Assembly: GCF_000225505.1 (NCBI RefSeq)
Contig: NZ_BACI01000029.1
Coordinates: 1-57,182 of the forward strand
Length of the DNA stretch: 57,182 bases
DNA from: Gordonia alkanivorans NBRC 16433
GTDB taxonomy: Bacteria > Actinomycetota > Actinomycetes > Mycobacteriales > Mycobacteriaceae
Reading direction: 5' to 3'
Within the stretch, counting starts at the first letter, position 1. The number at the start of each line of letters is the position of its first letter. This document shows positions 47,274 through 56,384 of the stretch, piece by piece. Under the pieces are notes generated by a model, which was not told where the DNA came from, ran no database searches, and worked only from the letters and a program-made list of their open reading frames with translations. The position numbers and the translations under genes are program-made.

Positions 47274-48601
47274 TCAGTGTGCGTATTCACGGGAATCGGT
47301 TGTGTACTCAGGGATTCCGTAGTCGTCGAGGCGCCTCCTGACGAGTTCGGTGATGTATTGATCGGCGAGATTCTGCAGAACCGGGAGTTTGCCGGCGATG
47401 CGGACCGCGGCGAACCGGCCGGTCAACCACGGCGCGGTCGCGGCTGCACGCGCGAGGTCGGCGATCGAGAGGTCAACGCCCATGTCGGCAGCCTTCCTGA
47501 GGTTTCCCTCGCAGAAGGCGGCCGCGAAAGCGAGCTTGCTGTAGCTCTTTTCGACGGCGTCGGCTACACGGTCGAAGGGGCTCTCCGTTGGGCGCAGGTA
47601 GGCGTCCATCGTGGAGCTGACGAGTTTGCGGCAGTCGTCGTCGTAGCCGTGGCGCAGGGTTGCGGCCCGCGCGTTGAACAGGTCGACGATCTCCTGCGCG
47701 GAACCGGGCAGCAGTTCCTCGGGGAGTCCGAGCAGGAACCCGCGGTAGCGATGGAACTCGACCATCGCCCGCTCGTCGTAGGGGAGTTCACGGTTGGCCC
47801 TGACTGCCTTGTCTGCCTTCTGATAAGGGCCGATCATGCCTGCGGGGAACTGGTCGATCTGGGGACCGGCAGGCCGTAGATCCTGGTGTCCCAAGTTCGT
47901 TTCCTGCTGTTGCCGTGGCCGGTACGCTGCAATGCGTTGAACCGGACCATCGAATGCATCAGGCGCACCATCACGGTCGCCTCGAAGCCCGGACCGAAAC
48001 GCCTGAGACCGCCCGGTAGCGCCGTGACCGCGAAGTAGGCGGTGGTCTCGTTGACACGGTGTGCGGCTCGGGTGCCCGACAGCGCGCCGGTGATCGTCAT
48101 CGGCAGCGCCGCATAGCTGTTGGTGAAGGTCGCGAGGAATGCGCCCCGGGTCATGAAGGGTGACACGAGCGCGGCATACAGACGGGAGTATGCGGCGCCG
48201 TCGTCGATGAGATCGAAGTCGATCCAGTCGGGCTTCTCCTGCATCACGGCGATGAGTTCGCCGATCTCCGGGGGAGCGTCCGGAACATTCTCCGCGCCCG
48301 CGCGGCATACGCGTCGAACGAGACTCACGAGTTCGGAGACCGGATACTGCGCAGACAGTGCAGCCACCCGATCGGCGGGCACGTCGGCCAGAAATGTCGA
48401 TGTGTGGACCAGTTCCATCAGACGCGGGTCGTTCAAATACTTGCTGCGATCGCCCAATCGACGCGGCAGCGCAGACTCGACATCGGGGTCGGTGGTGAAA
48501 CGTTCCGGGGTCGTGTCGAAGTCGAAGTCGCCATACAGCTCGGGCAACTCGTCGGCCTGCCGTGCGACCCGCTCCGCCAGTTCTGGGTAGTAGTGCGCCA
48601 T
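47274..48601 (-). pseudogene. second MpaB-type oxygenase (DUF2236), frameshifted
   Basis: The 5' part (start ATG 48601, MAHYYPELAERVARQ) runs as a normal DUF2236 protein through VMVRLMHSMVRFNALQ and WDTRIYGLPVP, then leaves frame at GGGG (47861-47864). The remaining text continues in another frame as IDQFPAGMIGPYQKADKAV and RNRE-type conserved stretches, ending EYAH at 47274. One missing G restores a ~440-aa protein. The conserved His motif is shared with the MpaB-like protein at 38850. It may be a true mutation or a homopolymer error. Confidence 0.75.
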
Positions 48602-48683
48602 CCCGACCTCTCAGTCACCGTCGACGAGTCATTGCTCTCATCGCCATTGGAGCAGGTCTGGCGACCTGCCATGACCGATTTGG

Positions 48684-48726
48684 GACATTGCATCGAAAAC
48701 GTCTCACCTGGTGACATGGCATCGAA
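48684..48726. repeat. direct repeat upstream of an LGFP lipoprotein gene
   Basis: GACATTGCATCGAA (48684-48697) and GACATGGCATCGAA (48713-48726) differ at one base, with starts 29 bp apart. They lie 116 bp before the lipoprotein start in a 240-bp divergent gap and may be a regulator site. Confidence 0.4.
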
Positions 48727-48841
48727 TCGTGTCCGCCTACGATGAGGACCTGCCGACGTGGGGCGTCGAGCCGCTAGACTCCGACACGATACTGGTTCGC
48801 GCGTACCGGATTCGCTACGTGTCGATGTCCGAGAGGAAAAC

Positions 48842-49489
48842 ATGACGCGTGTGGCTCTCCGTCTTGCCAACCTTGCTGCTGGAATGTTCGTCGTCGCGCT
48901 GATCGCTGCCGGCTGCGGTGGTGCCGACGCGAACGACACGTCATCGAAGGCATCATCGGCCGAGGCTTCCGTCTCCCCGTCAGACGCCGACGATCGGACG
49001 GTTGCGGAGACCAGCACCCCGGGGACGCCCGCTACGGTGACGATCACGGGGGTGGACGACGTCGCGGTGACTCTGGTCGGCCCGCTCGCAGTCAAATACG
49101 CGGCGGCGACCGACGCCCAGAAGCGGGCCATCGGCATACCGCTGACCGGGGATCACAATGCCGGAACCCGAGACAGCGGCGTCGTGTACCAGCAATTCCA
49201 ACGCGGCGTGATCATCGCGAAGAACGCCAACCCCGGGACACCCGCGTATATCGTCACCTCGGGAAAGATCCGGGATGCATGGAATACCGAACGTGCCCCG
49301 GACGGCGTGCCGTTACTCACCGGCAAGAACGGCTCGGCCGGGCCGCTCGGTGTGCCCACGAGCGACGTGACCACCGACGGTGACCTCGAAGTGGTGACTT
49401 TCGAGTACGGCACCATCTCGGAGAACACAGCAACCGGCGACGTCATCGTGACGGTCAACGGCAAGGTCGTTCCGTCGGGCCTGAAGTGA
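48842..49489 (+). CDS. lipoprotein with LGFP-like repeats
   Basis: A 215-aa lipoprotein: lipobox LIAAGCGG, a Ser/Ala/Asp linker to about residue 60, then LGFP-type units (RAIGIPLTGDHNAG, AYIVTSGKIRDAW, GPLGVPTSDVTTDGDLE, VVTFEYGTIS). It is likely anchored outside the membrane and binds cell-wall material. GAGAGGAAAAC before ATG 48842 decides the start. Divergent from the frameshifted oxygenase gene. Confidence 0.85.
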   Translation: MTRVALRLANLAAGMFVVALIAAGCGGADANDTSSKASSAEASVSPSDADDRTVAETSTPGTPATVTITGVDDVAVTLVGPLAVKYAAATDAQKRAIGIPLTGDHNAGTRDSGVVYQQFQRGVIIAKNANPGTPAYIVTSGKIRDAWNTERAPDGVPLLTGKNGSAGPLGVPTSDVTTDGDLEVVTFEYGTISENTATGDVIVTVNGKVVPSGLK

Positions 49490-49522
49490 GCGGCGGCTGC
49501 GTAGGCGAGGAGTTCGCCGGGT

Positions 49523-49912
49523 TCAGACGATCAGGCCGACGGCGAGCGCGATCACTGCGAGCGAGGGAACCACGCCCTGCTTGAGTGCGGCCGCGATCTT
49601 GTCGGGGCTCGAAAGCGCCAGAACCAATGCCGCAGCGACCATCGACGCGGTGCCCGTGAAGACCAGCGTCGCCCCGACGGCGTCAGATCCAATGGCGTAC
49701 AACACGATTCCGACGAACACCGCGATCGCGAGGAACAGGTTGTAGAACCCCTGGTTGAAAGCGAGTTCCTTCTGAACTGTCGCTTCCTCCACCGTCCCGG
49801 TGCCGAACGTCGCGCGGGCGCGCTCGCTCGTCCAGGCGATGGATTCCAGATAGAAGATGAGGACGTGGAGGAGCCCCGCGACCGCGGCGAGTACCAAACC
49901 TGCGATGACCAT
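49523..49912 (-). CDS. DUF1304-family membrane protein
   Basis: A 129-aa protein with four hydrophobic segments and DUF1304 signatures (AGLLHVLIFYLESIAW, ELAFNQGFYNLFLAI). Function unknown. AGGAG before ATG 49912 decides the start. It is convergent with the LGFP lipoprotein gene and divergent from the DUF4436 gene. Confidence 0.9.
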   Translation of the reverse strand: MVIAGLVLAAVAGLLHVLIFYLESIAWTSERARATFGTGTVEEATVQKELAFNQGFYNLFLAIAVFVGIVLYAIGSDAVGATLVFTGTASMVAAALVLALSSPDKIAAALKQGVVPSLAVIALAVGLIV

Positions 49913-50162
49913 TGTGAACTCCTCACGCGTGCTCGCTTCGTCGGAAGTAGTGCGTTCCGACCAGTGTGCCACTGGGACGCCTCCTCGGAACCGCTGCGCC
50001 CGCCGCGGGATCTTGCCCGGAATAGTCGGTTGCTGCTGCTGACGTGCTCTGCATTCCGAATTCCACCCGGCCCGGAACGGTATTGGCGTGCACCCATAGA
50101 CTTTCCGGCAGCCGGCGCCTGCTTACGGCCGCCGAACGGGTGATGAGCGTGGAGGCTGGAGT

Positions 50163-50996
50163 ATGGCGGAGACCGGTAAAAGATTCTCGTGGGTTGTGGC
50201 GCTGGCGATCGTGGTCGGCCTGATGATCGCCTATGTCTCCGTCCTGGTGGTCTACGCCAAAGGTGGAACCGATGACGGTGCGGAAGCAAGTAGACCAGTG
50301 GCGAACGGCGTCGTGGTGTACCTCGATATCAACACGGTCAACGGCGCCGACTTCGAGGTGGCCGGCACCGTCTCGATCGATGCCGGTGGTGATCTGCTCG
50401 ATGGTCGAGGCGACCTCAAACAGGATCTGACCGTAGACGTTTCGCCGACGGTCTCCGACACCGAGCTGACGTTCCCCGCCGGTACACGCCCCGGGGTTCT
50501 GCCGGTGTCGTTGTACAGCGACGGCGACATCCGGCTCTGGCCGTTCGACAGATACGTCGCGGAGTCGGTGACGGTACAGGCGTTCGGTCCGAACGATCCC
50601 GCGTTGCCGACAGAGGTCGTGCTGATCGACTCGCTGATCGGCTGGGACATCAAAGCCGGGGACACCGTCGCCGGCGGAAAGGCGTTCCCGGTCACCTCGT
50701 CCAGGGCGGCCGCATCGCTGGCCTTTGATCTCGCGTTGTGCGCGATGCTGGTCGTTCTGCCGATCTGCACCCTGTTCGTCTCGATCCAGACGGTCCGCCA
50801 CCGCAAGGCGTTTCAGCCTCCGATGGTGACCTGGTTCGCCGTGATGCTGTTTGCCGTGCTACCCCTGCGCAACATCTTCCCCGGTTCGCCCCCGTTCGGA
50901 TCATGGGTCGACTACTCGGTGGTTCTCTGGGTCCTCGGTGGTCTCGTCGCGTCGCTCGCGCTGTATGTCGTCGCGTGGTGGAAACAGGCTCCCTGA
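50163..50996 (+). CDS. DUF4436-family membrane protein
   Basis: A 277-aa protein with one N-terminal membrane segment (VALAIVVGLMIAYVSVLVV), an extracytoplasmic β-rich domain of about 140 residues (VVVYLDINTVNGADFEV, IRLWPFDRYVAESVTV) and three C-terminal membrane segments (FDLALCAMLVVLPICTLF, FAVMLFAVLPLRNIFPG). This matches DUF4436, found in mycobacteria; role unknown. GGAGGCTGGAGT is the ribosome site. Confidence 0.88.
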   Translation: MAETGKRFSWVVALAIVVGLMIAYVSVLVVYAKGGTDDGAEASRPVANGVVVYLDINTVNGADFEVAGTVSIDAGGDLLDGRGDLKQDLTVDVSPTVSDTELTFPAGTRPGVLPVSLYSDGDIRLWPFDRYVAESVTVQAFGPNDPALPTEVVLIDSLIGWDIKAGDTVAGGKAFPVTSSRAAASLAFDLALCAMLVVLPICTLFVSIQTVRHRKAFQPPMVTWFAVMLFAVLPLRNIFPGSPPFGSWVDYSVVLWVLGGLVASLALYVVAWWKQAP

Positions 50997-51217
50997 TCCG
51001 GGGCACGTTGAAACGCGCGTAGCCTTTGCGGGTCCTCCCGGGATCGCGGTGACGACGCCTGGGCGCGATCGGTTCGTCGTCAGGTTTGGCCGGCACTCAC
51101 GTAGACAACCCGGGGCGCTCGTTCACAGGCGCACCCTACTCGCGCAACCCAGATGGACGGCCACGTCCGGGAGTGGCGACGAGTGCCGTCCCGACCACGT
51201 TCTGCGACGATGGTTCG

Positions 51218-51325
51218 ATGTTGCGTAACACCTTCGACCACGGCAGTCCTGCACCGCGGGGGTGGAAACGGCTGCTGCAAGACGTCGACTGGGCGCGGGA
51301 GCTGTTCGGTCGGGCCGAACGATGA
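51218..51325 (+). CDS. possible 35-aa open frame preceding the SRPBCC gene
   Basis: Reads MLRNTFDHGSPAPRGWKRLL then DVDWARELFGRAER; its stop overlaps an ATG of the SRPBCC gene (ATGA). The composition looks protein-like, but it is too short to identify and may be a remnant of a longer gene. Confidence 0.3.
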   Translation: MLRNTFDHGSPAPRGWKRLLQDVDWARELFGRAER

Positions 51326-51768
51326 GTTGTCCGGCGACTCCAGCGTCGCTGATGTCGGCTCTGCGGGTCCGCACTTCGTTCCGCCACGGCATGCCGACGA
51401 CCGAATTGCGGATGAACCTGCCCCCCGAAGCGGTGTGGGCAACGATCACCGATGTGAACGCCTGGCCGAGATGGGGGCCCACTGTCACAGGGGCACGCGT
51501 GAACGGAGACGTCGAGTTGGCGTCCGGGGCACGCGGGACGATCACGACTATCGCTGGGGTGCCGCTGCCTTTCGAGGTCACCGAGTTCGTGGATGGACGG
51601 TTGTGGGCCTGGAGGGTGGCAGGTGTGAACGCGACGCGGCACGAGGTGATTCCGATGGCGGGCGGCTGCGTTCTCAGCTTCGGCGCGCCGGTCTGGGCAG
51701 CGGCGTATCTGCCGGTGATGGCCTTTGCGTTGCCGCGCATCGAACGGATCGCGGCGCGTCTGGAATAG
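51322..51768 (+). CDS. SRPBCC (polyketide cyclase/START-like) protein
   Basis: A protein of up to 148 aa with a SRPBCC lipid-binding fold: LPPEAVWATITDVNAWPRWG, RGTITTIAGVPLPFEV, RLWAWRVAGVNATRHEV, IERIAARLE. The start is uncertain: 51322 (coupled to the upstream small frame), 51352 or 51391 (MPTTELRMNLP). Possible roles are binding or transfer of a hydrophobic compound; context is uninformative. Confidence 0.75.
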   Translation: MSCPATPASLMSALRVRTSFRHGMPTTELRMNLPPEAVWATITDVNAWPRWGPTVTGARVNGDVELASGARGTITTIAGVPLPFEVTEFVDGRLWAWRVAGVNATRHEVIPMAGGCVLSFGAPVWAAAYLPVMAFALPRIERIAARLE

Positions 51769-51784
51769 GGGACGGGCCGTGGTG

Positions 51785-52849
51785 TCAGGGTCGCGTGCGC
51801 TGGGCCTGGTATTCGACCATTTCTTGGGAGAGGAGTTGGCGTATTCGTGGATTGTGACTGCAGGCGACCGCGAGGAGTGTCAGTAGTATCCAGCTGCTCA
51901 GTGCGCTGGCGACGACCACGACGAAGGCTGTGGTGTTGCCGCCGGTGATGTGGTCGCCGGCGCTGTGGCGGGCCTAGAGCCGCCAGTAGATCATGAGGTT
52001 GACCGTGAGCCCGATCCCGTAGGACAGCAGATACGGGACCCAGGTGCCGTCTCGCAGACGAGCCGAGAAGGGCTCTTGGCGTAGGGGGAAGACCACCGAG
52101 AGTACGTTGCCCACTCCCAGCCAGATGAAGACCATCGTGATGAACTGGTCGACCATCGCGATGGGGTTGGTGCCGGCGGTGAGGGAGAGCACGGCCATCA
52201 CCGGCGTGCCGGCTGCCGTCACCAGGACCGCCATTGCGAGATTCTTGACGATCAGCAATTGCCAAAGGCGTTGACCACCTGTCAGCCGGCGGCGTACTCG
52301 GCCGGCTTCGAAGCACAGAGCGTTGGTGCACACCACGCTTCCGACGATCACCGAGAACACATACAGGGTCAGTGATGCGGCGTCGTCGTACCGTCTCCAT
52401 CCCAGGGTGTGGTAACTCACCACCAGCGCCGCGCTCAGAGCCAGGGTGATGGCGATACGCAGCAGTATCGAACGCGGTTGCCCGGCGACTATGTGACGTA
52501 TTTCGGCAATGACGTCGCGGCCCAGCCCTGGGAGGGAGTCGGTGAACCTGAGTGCGGCGATTCGGCTCAAGGCTCGTCGGTTGGGCGTGGGCGTCGGTAT
52601 CCCGGCTGCCCGCGCCGCGGCCAGAGTCGCCTGAGCGACAGCAACGTTGGCCAGAGACGCTGCGATCACGGCGTCGGCCGTCGCTTGATGTGGCGTGGGT
52701 GCTGTGCCGGAGTCGGCCACGACTGCGAGCACAGTGTTTTCGGCGCGTTGGGTCCAGAGAGGTGAAGCCCCCTCTGCGGCAATGTCTTTGATCGGGCCAT
52801 CGGCGAGCCGACTAGGACGTCGGGATCTTCGCCTCAATGGGCGTTCCAA
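51785..52849 (-). pseudogene. multi-spanning membrane protein with in-frame amber stop
   Basis: Translation from TTG 52849 (or GTG 52732) gives a ~290-aa protein with a soluble N-terminal part (TADAVIAASLANVAVAQ) and four or five membrane segments (ITLALSAALVVSYHTLG, NLAMAVLVTAAGTPVMAVL, YLLSYGIGLTVNLMIYW). TAG at 51974 ends it, but the same frame continues without stops for 62 codons and includes another clear membrane segment (FVVVVASALSSWILLTLLAV) and a charged tail. A one-base change explains this. Family not recognised. Confidence 0.6.
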
Positions 52850-52937
52850 CCCAACGATGCAGGAATGCGCGTAGTTCCTCTGGCGAACGAGGAGGGTCGC
52901 CGGGGTCGACGAGGAGTGACTGGACGAATCGGAGCAT
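52812..52937 (-). CDS. small open frame of 41 aa upstream of the membrane protein
   Basis: MLRFVQSLLVDPGDPPRSPE continues to ELRAFLHRWVGTPIEAKIPTS with GAGG 3-4 nt before the ATG. Protein-like composition and spacing suggest a real gene or the end of a lost one. It overlaps the uncertain 5' end of the membrane-protein gene in another frame. Confidence 0.4.
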   Translation of the reverse strand: MLRFVQSLLVDPGDPPRSPEELRAFLHRWVGTPIEAKIPTS

Positions 52938-53006
52938 GACCTCGAGTTCGCGGATGATGCAACTCGCTACCGACTACTTGACATAATTACTATTATCGGC
53001 ACTTAA

Positions 53007-53044
53007 CTAGGACGAGTTCAATTGGATGAGATCACTCGTCCTAG
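53007..53044. repeat. 11-bp-arm perfect inverted repeat upstream of the truncated recombinase
   Basis: CTAGGACGAGT (53007-53017) and ACTCGTCCTAG (53034-53044) are perfect complements around a 16-nt loop, in a 245-bp AT-rich stretch (52938-53182) with no other gene seen. It could be a terminator, a recombinase site or the footprint of a lost element. Confidence 0.75.
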
Positions 53045-53137
53045 CTGATCTCGACCGAAACTGCTGGCTACGACCCGCGGCGAATTGCTGGGTCGTGGCG
53101 ATCCAGCAGCGCAATCTGCGGATCAGCATCGGTAAAC

Positions 53138-54325
53138 GCAAACAGCTGGCGGTGCGTCCTGGGAGCGACCGTCGACCGACTATTGACGAATCCAGAGACC
53201 GGTGTCATCAACGATGAGCTGAAACCTTTTGCAACTGCCCTGAAGTCGATGAAACGGGCCAACAGCGGTCTGACCTGGATCAACCAAGAACATGTCACAG
53301 CGTTCCTCACCGAGTTGGCCCGCACGCCGCTCGTTTCCCATGACGTCATCGATCAACTCCCCCGATCGCGCACCCGAGAATACGTGCGAGAACTCCTGGT
53401 CACCCATCAGATCCTGCCGCCCAGGGACGGACTGCTGCACCGCTATATCGACTGGTCAAACGACGCCCTCGACCGCCTGAAATCGGCGGAACATCGCGAC
53501 ATCGTCAACCGCTACATCCGCTGGCACCACCTGCGGCAGATGCACTCGATGGAGTCGGTGTCGCACGGCACGTTCTTACGGTCGAAGCAAACCGTCACCG
53601 TCACAATCGAATTCCTCAACTGGCTCACCGACCGCGACGTCTCGATCGGCGACCTATCCCAAGCGGACCTAGACTCATGGCAGGCCGAAGGTCCGAGCAC
53701 GCGAGAGTTCGCCATCCGCTTCCTCGCGTGGGCGTTCAAGATGAAGCTGGTCGCCGCAGACCTCACAATGACACCTCACCGACGTGGCACCAGCCCGAAG
53801 ATGAGTGCCGAGGCTCAGCAAGACACCGTCGACAGCATCACATCGAACCAACCGGCACTGAATCCACGGGACCGAGCCGCCGCGATCCTGGTGCTCGTCT
53901 TTGGCCAGCAGATCGACCGTGTCGTCAAACTCACTTGGGACCACGTCATAGTCTCAGACGAACTCGTGACCGTCACACTCGGCGCCATCGCCATAGCCCT
54001 GCCGGCCCCGCTCGACGAACCATTCCGCCACCTCGCCGGAGAACGAGACCTCGCGAATACCGCCGCGCACCCGGCCACTAACTGGGTATTGCGCGGCTAC
54101 GTCCCAGGCCGACACATCAACCCGACTCACCTACGGAACCGGTTGAAGGCGACTTTCAGTACCCGGACCGCCCGGTTGGGCACCCTACATGAACTCACCA
54201 AGCTCGCACCCGCAGCGATACTCGCCGACACTCTCGGCTACTCCCCTGCCACCATCGAGCGACATGCGGTGGCTTCTGCCGCCACCTATGCCCGATATGT
54301 ATCGATGTTTGACGCTGATGCCTGA
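53138..54325 (+). pseudogene. 5'-truncated tyrosine-recombinase-like gene
   Basis: The intact frame starts at TTG 53183, but recognisable family text begins upstream at 53138 (SWRCVLGATVDRLLTNPETG) with no start codon, and the zinc-ribbon N-terminus of related actinobacterial XerD-like proteins is missing. The rest is normal: RTREYVRELLVTHQILPPRD, IDRVVKLTWDHV (box-I-like Arg), LGYSPATIERHAVASAATYA with a C-terminal RYV Tyr. The HxxR box is degenerate (LHELTKL). It is thus a broken or inactive integrase-like gene marking former mobility. It could still express a shortened protein from TTG. Confidence 0.65.
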
Positions 54326-54421
54326 GCTTGCGCAGCCTGGGATGCACTCGTGGCCAGCGTCATTCAGAAGCTTGTGGTTTCGAACAATCAGGCTACGGTC
54401 GACACCTAGATGGAGGCAATG

Positions 54422-56332
54422 ATGTCGAAAAAGAAGCGCGGGACCCCTCGGACAGGAAAGACGACGAAACAACGTCGCCGCGAAGCTCGTTCAGACGGTT
54501 CGCGTAGGACGACTGCAGGTGCTGCCGAAATTAGTGGAGTACCCAGTGGACAACCGGTGCCAGTATTTCCGATCATCTCTGATCATGCCGGATTGACTGC
54601 CTTGAGTCACACCCTGCGGGCCGAGCGTCTTGGCCAGATTTCGCAGGCATCCGCTCTTCATGTTCTGGCCGCAATTCAGTCTCGACTCGATGTCGCAACC
54701 ACCACTGACTGGTCGGAATCGCGTGTTGAACGAGCGATGCTTGCGGAGGCCGGCACGGAGTGGGCCGCCCAATTGGCAACTAAGGTGGGAGTGACTCATC
54801 GCCTCGTTCCTCCGAGATCGATGACACAGCTGATACGCGAGGCTTTCGAGGCGTGTTCCGAAGTCGATGGCAGCGGTGTACGAGATATTGAGATTGTTGA
54901 CGTTCTTGAACTCGTGATGTCGATTACGAGTGAGCACGCTGGTGAACAGAACCCCCTCGACATGCTGGCGAATCCAGATCCCGCCGAGTACAGAGCGCAG
55001 ATCGCGGCGATCGAGGCGTACACCTCCGACGAGACTGTCGTAGCGGTTCGGCAACACGCCCTGAACGATATGGCGAACCTACTCAGCAACGAACCCGTCA
55101 AAATCGAGTTGATCAAGGCCTCCACTTACGACCTATGGTTCCAGCCTTGGCCTGATCGAGTAACTGACCCGCGGATTGGATCAAACCCTGCGGAGGCGTT
55201 CGAGCTGGCCAACAAAGTCCCGCTTCTCGATGTGATGCTTGTAGGGCAGATCGTGAGCGAGAGAATCGTAGCCGGACAGTTCGAGTTCGATCGTGCGGAC
55301 TTAGTTCGATCTGGAGCAACCGAAGTCGCGGTGGAGTTCGTCTTCAACAATATGGCTTACAAACCGACCCAGTTTAAAAGACGACTTCGCGACGATCGCG
55401 CACAGGGGTCTGTTACAAATCAGCGCTACGTCTTTACTGAAAGACCCTTTCTTCGGCGAGGCAGAGAGACAGTATTCGCCCTGCGATATCAATGGATTGT
55501 GGACCGATTCTTTGGCGCACAGCTCTACTGGCAAACATTCTTCTCGTTCGGTCCTGTCGCTCCACGATCTTTGTCTGAAACTTTCAGCCAAGCGATGAAT
55601 TACGCCTTTGAGCGGAGGGCTGGCGACATCTTGGAGAAGATTGCCTCGTACAGCTCTAAGATTAGTCGGTTGGTTTCCGAGACCGAAATGCAGGCCGAGT
55701 GGTCGGGCGCGGGGCGAACGCCTTCAGTCTGCGATTTCATGCTCGTAGCCGGCCGCGCGTGCATCATTCTCGACGCCACCAACCACCACCTTAGCGCTGG
55801 ATTGGCGCAAGGTTTGGCGGATCTCTCAACCTATAACGAGGATATGGACTCGGCCTTTGTATCAACAAAGTTCAAACAGATCGTTTCGACAGCGAAGCTA
55901 GCTAGAGAGCGCCTGTCGTTTGGCATAGAGGATAACCCTGTGTTTTACCCGTATGTTGTGGTGCCAGACAACGGTATATCTAGCATTACATCGGTTCAGT
56001 TAGACTGGCGCACTCGGGCAGCGCCGTTTGAGGAACTGCGAGGCTCCATAAGGCCACCGGTGCCCTTAAGGATGAGCGATCTCGCGATATTTGAGGGACT
56101 CGGGGAGCTCTACTCAACGCACACTAGAGATATCGCGGACCTGTTGGGTGGATGGACTAACCAGCCGACCCCAGTTCCTGTCTCACTGCGCGAGTTCCTG
56201 GATATTGTTTCGCTTCCGGCGCCTATCCCACAGCGGATGCTCCGGGATAACGATGCACTCAACCGGTTGATCTGGCAACGTCGCGATGAACTACGGGCTC
56301 GTCAGTCATCTGACCAGATTGACGATGAGTAG
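54422..56332 (+). CDS. uncharacterised 636-aa protein with PD-(D/E)XK-nuclease-like C-terminal region
   Basis: Starts MSKKKRGTPRTGKTTKQRRR, a basic tail, then a long helical region, and from about residue 300 the pattern of large defence-associated nucleases: YVFTERPFLRRGRETVFALRY, SQAMNYAFERRAGDILEKI, then SVCDFMLVAGRACIILDATN. D438 and D451-A-T453 occupy the positions of PD...(D/E)XK, but the catalytic Lys is Thr, so activity is doubtful or altered. Codon use and GC are clearly lower than elsewhere, pointing to transfer. ATG 54422 lies 5 nt after GGAGG; ATG 54410/54419 are less well spaced. No homologous family was named with confidence. Confidence 0.6.
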   Translation: MSKKKRGTPRTGKTTKQRRREARSDGSRRTTAGAAEISGVPSGQPVPVFPIISDHAGLTALSHTLRAERLGQISQASALHVLAAIQSRLDVATTTDWSESRVERAMLAEAGTEWAAQLATKVGVTHRLVPPRSMTQLIREAFEACSEVDGSGVRDIEIVDVLELVMSITSEHAGEQNPLDMLANPDPAEYRAQIAAIEAYTSDETVVAVRQHALNDMANLLSNEPVKIELIKASTYDLWFQPWPDRVTDPRIGSNPAEAFELANKVPLLDVMLVGQIVSERIVAGQFEFDRADLVRSGATEVAVEFVFNNMAYKPTQFKRRLRDDRAQGSVTNQRYVFTERPFLRRGRETVFALRYQWIVDRFFGAQLYWQTFFSFGPVAPRSLSETFSQAMNYAFERRAGDILEKIASYSSKISRLVSETEMQAEWSGAGRTPSVCDFMLVAGRACIILDATNHHLSAGLAQGLADLSTYNEDMDSAFVSTKFKQIVSTAKLARERLSFGIEDNPVFYPYVVVPDNGISSITSVQLDWRTRAAPFEELRGSIRPPVPLRMSDLAIFEGLGELYSTHTRDIADLLGGWTNQPTPVPVSLREFLDIVSLPAPIPQRMLRDNDALNRLIWQRRDELRARQSSDQIDDE

Positions 56333-56384
56333 TGCATCGGCTTTTCTGATATAGACATTGGAAGGGTCGAGAGGGGTGGCTAGT

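Noticed and set aside
51123..52400. 425-codon minus-strand frame opposite the SRPBCC gene
   Set aside because: Overlaps SRPBCC and the membrane protein in other frames; Arg/Pro-rich artefact composition.
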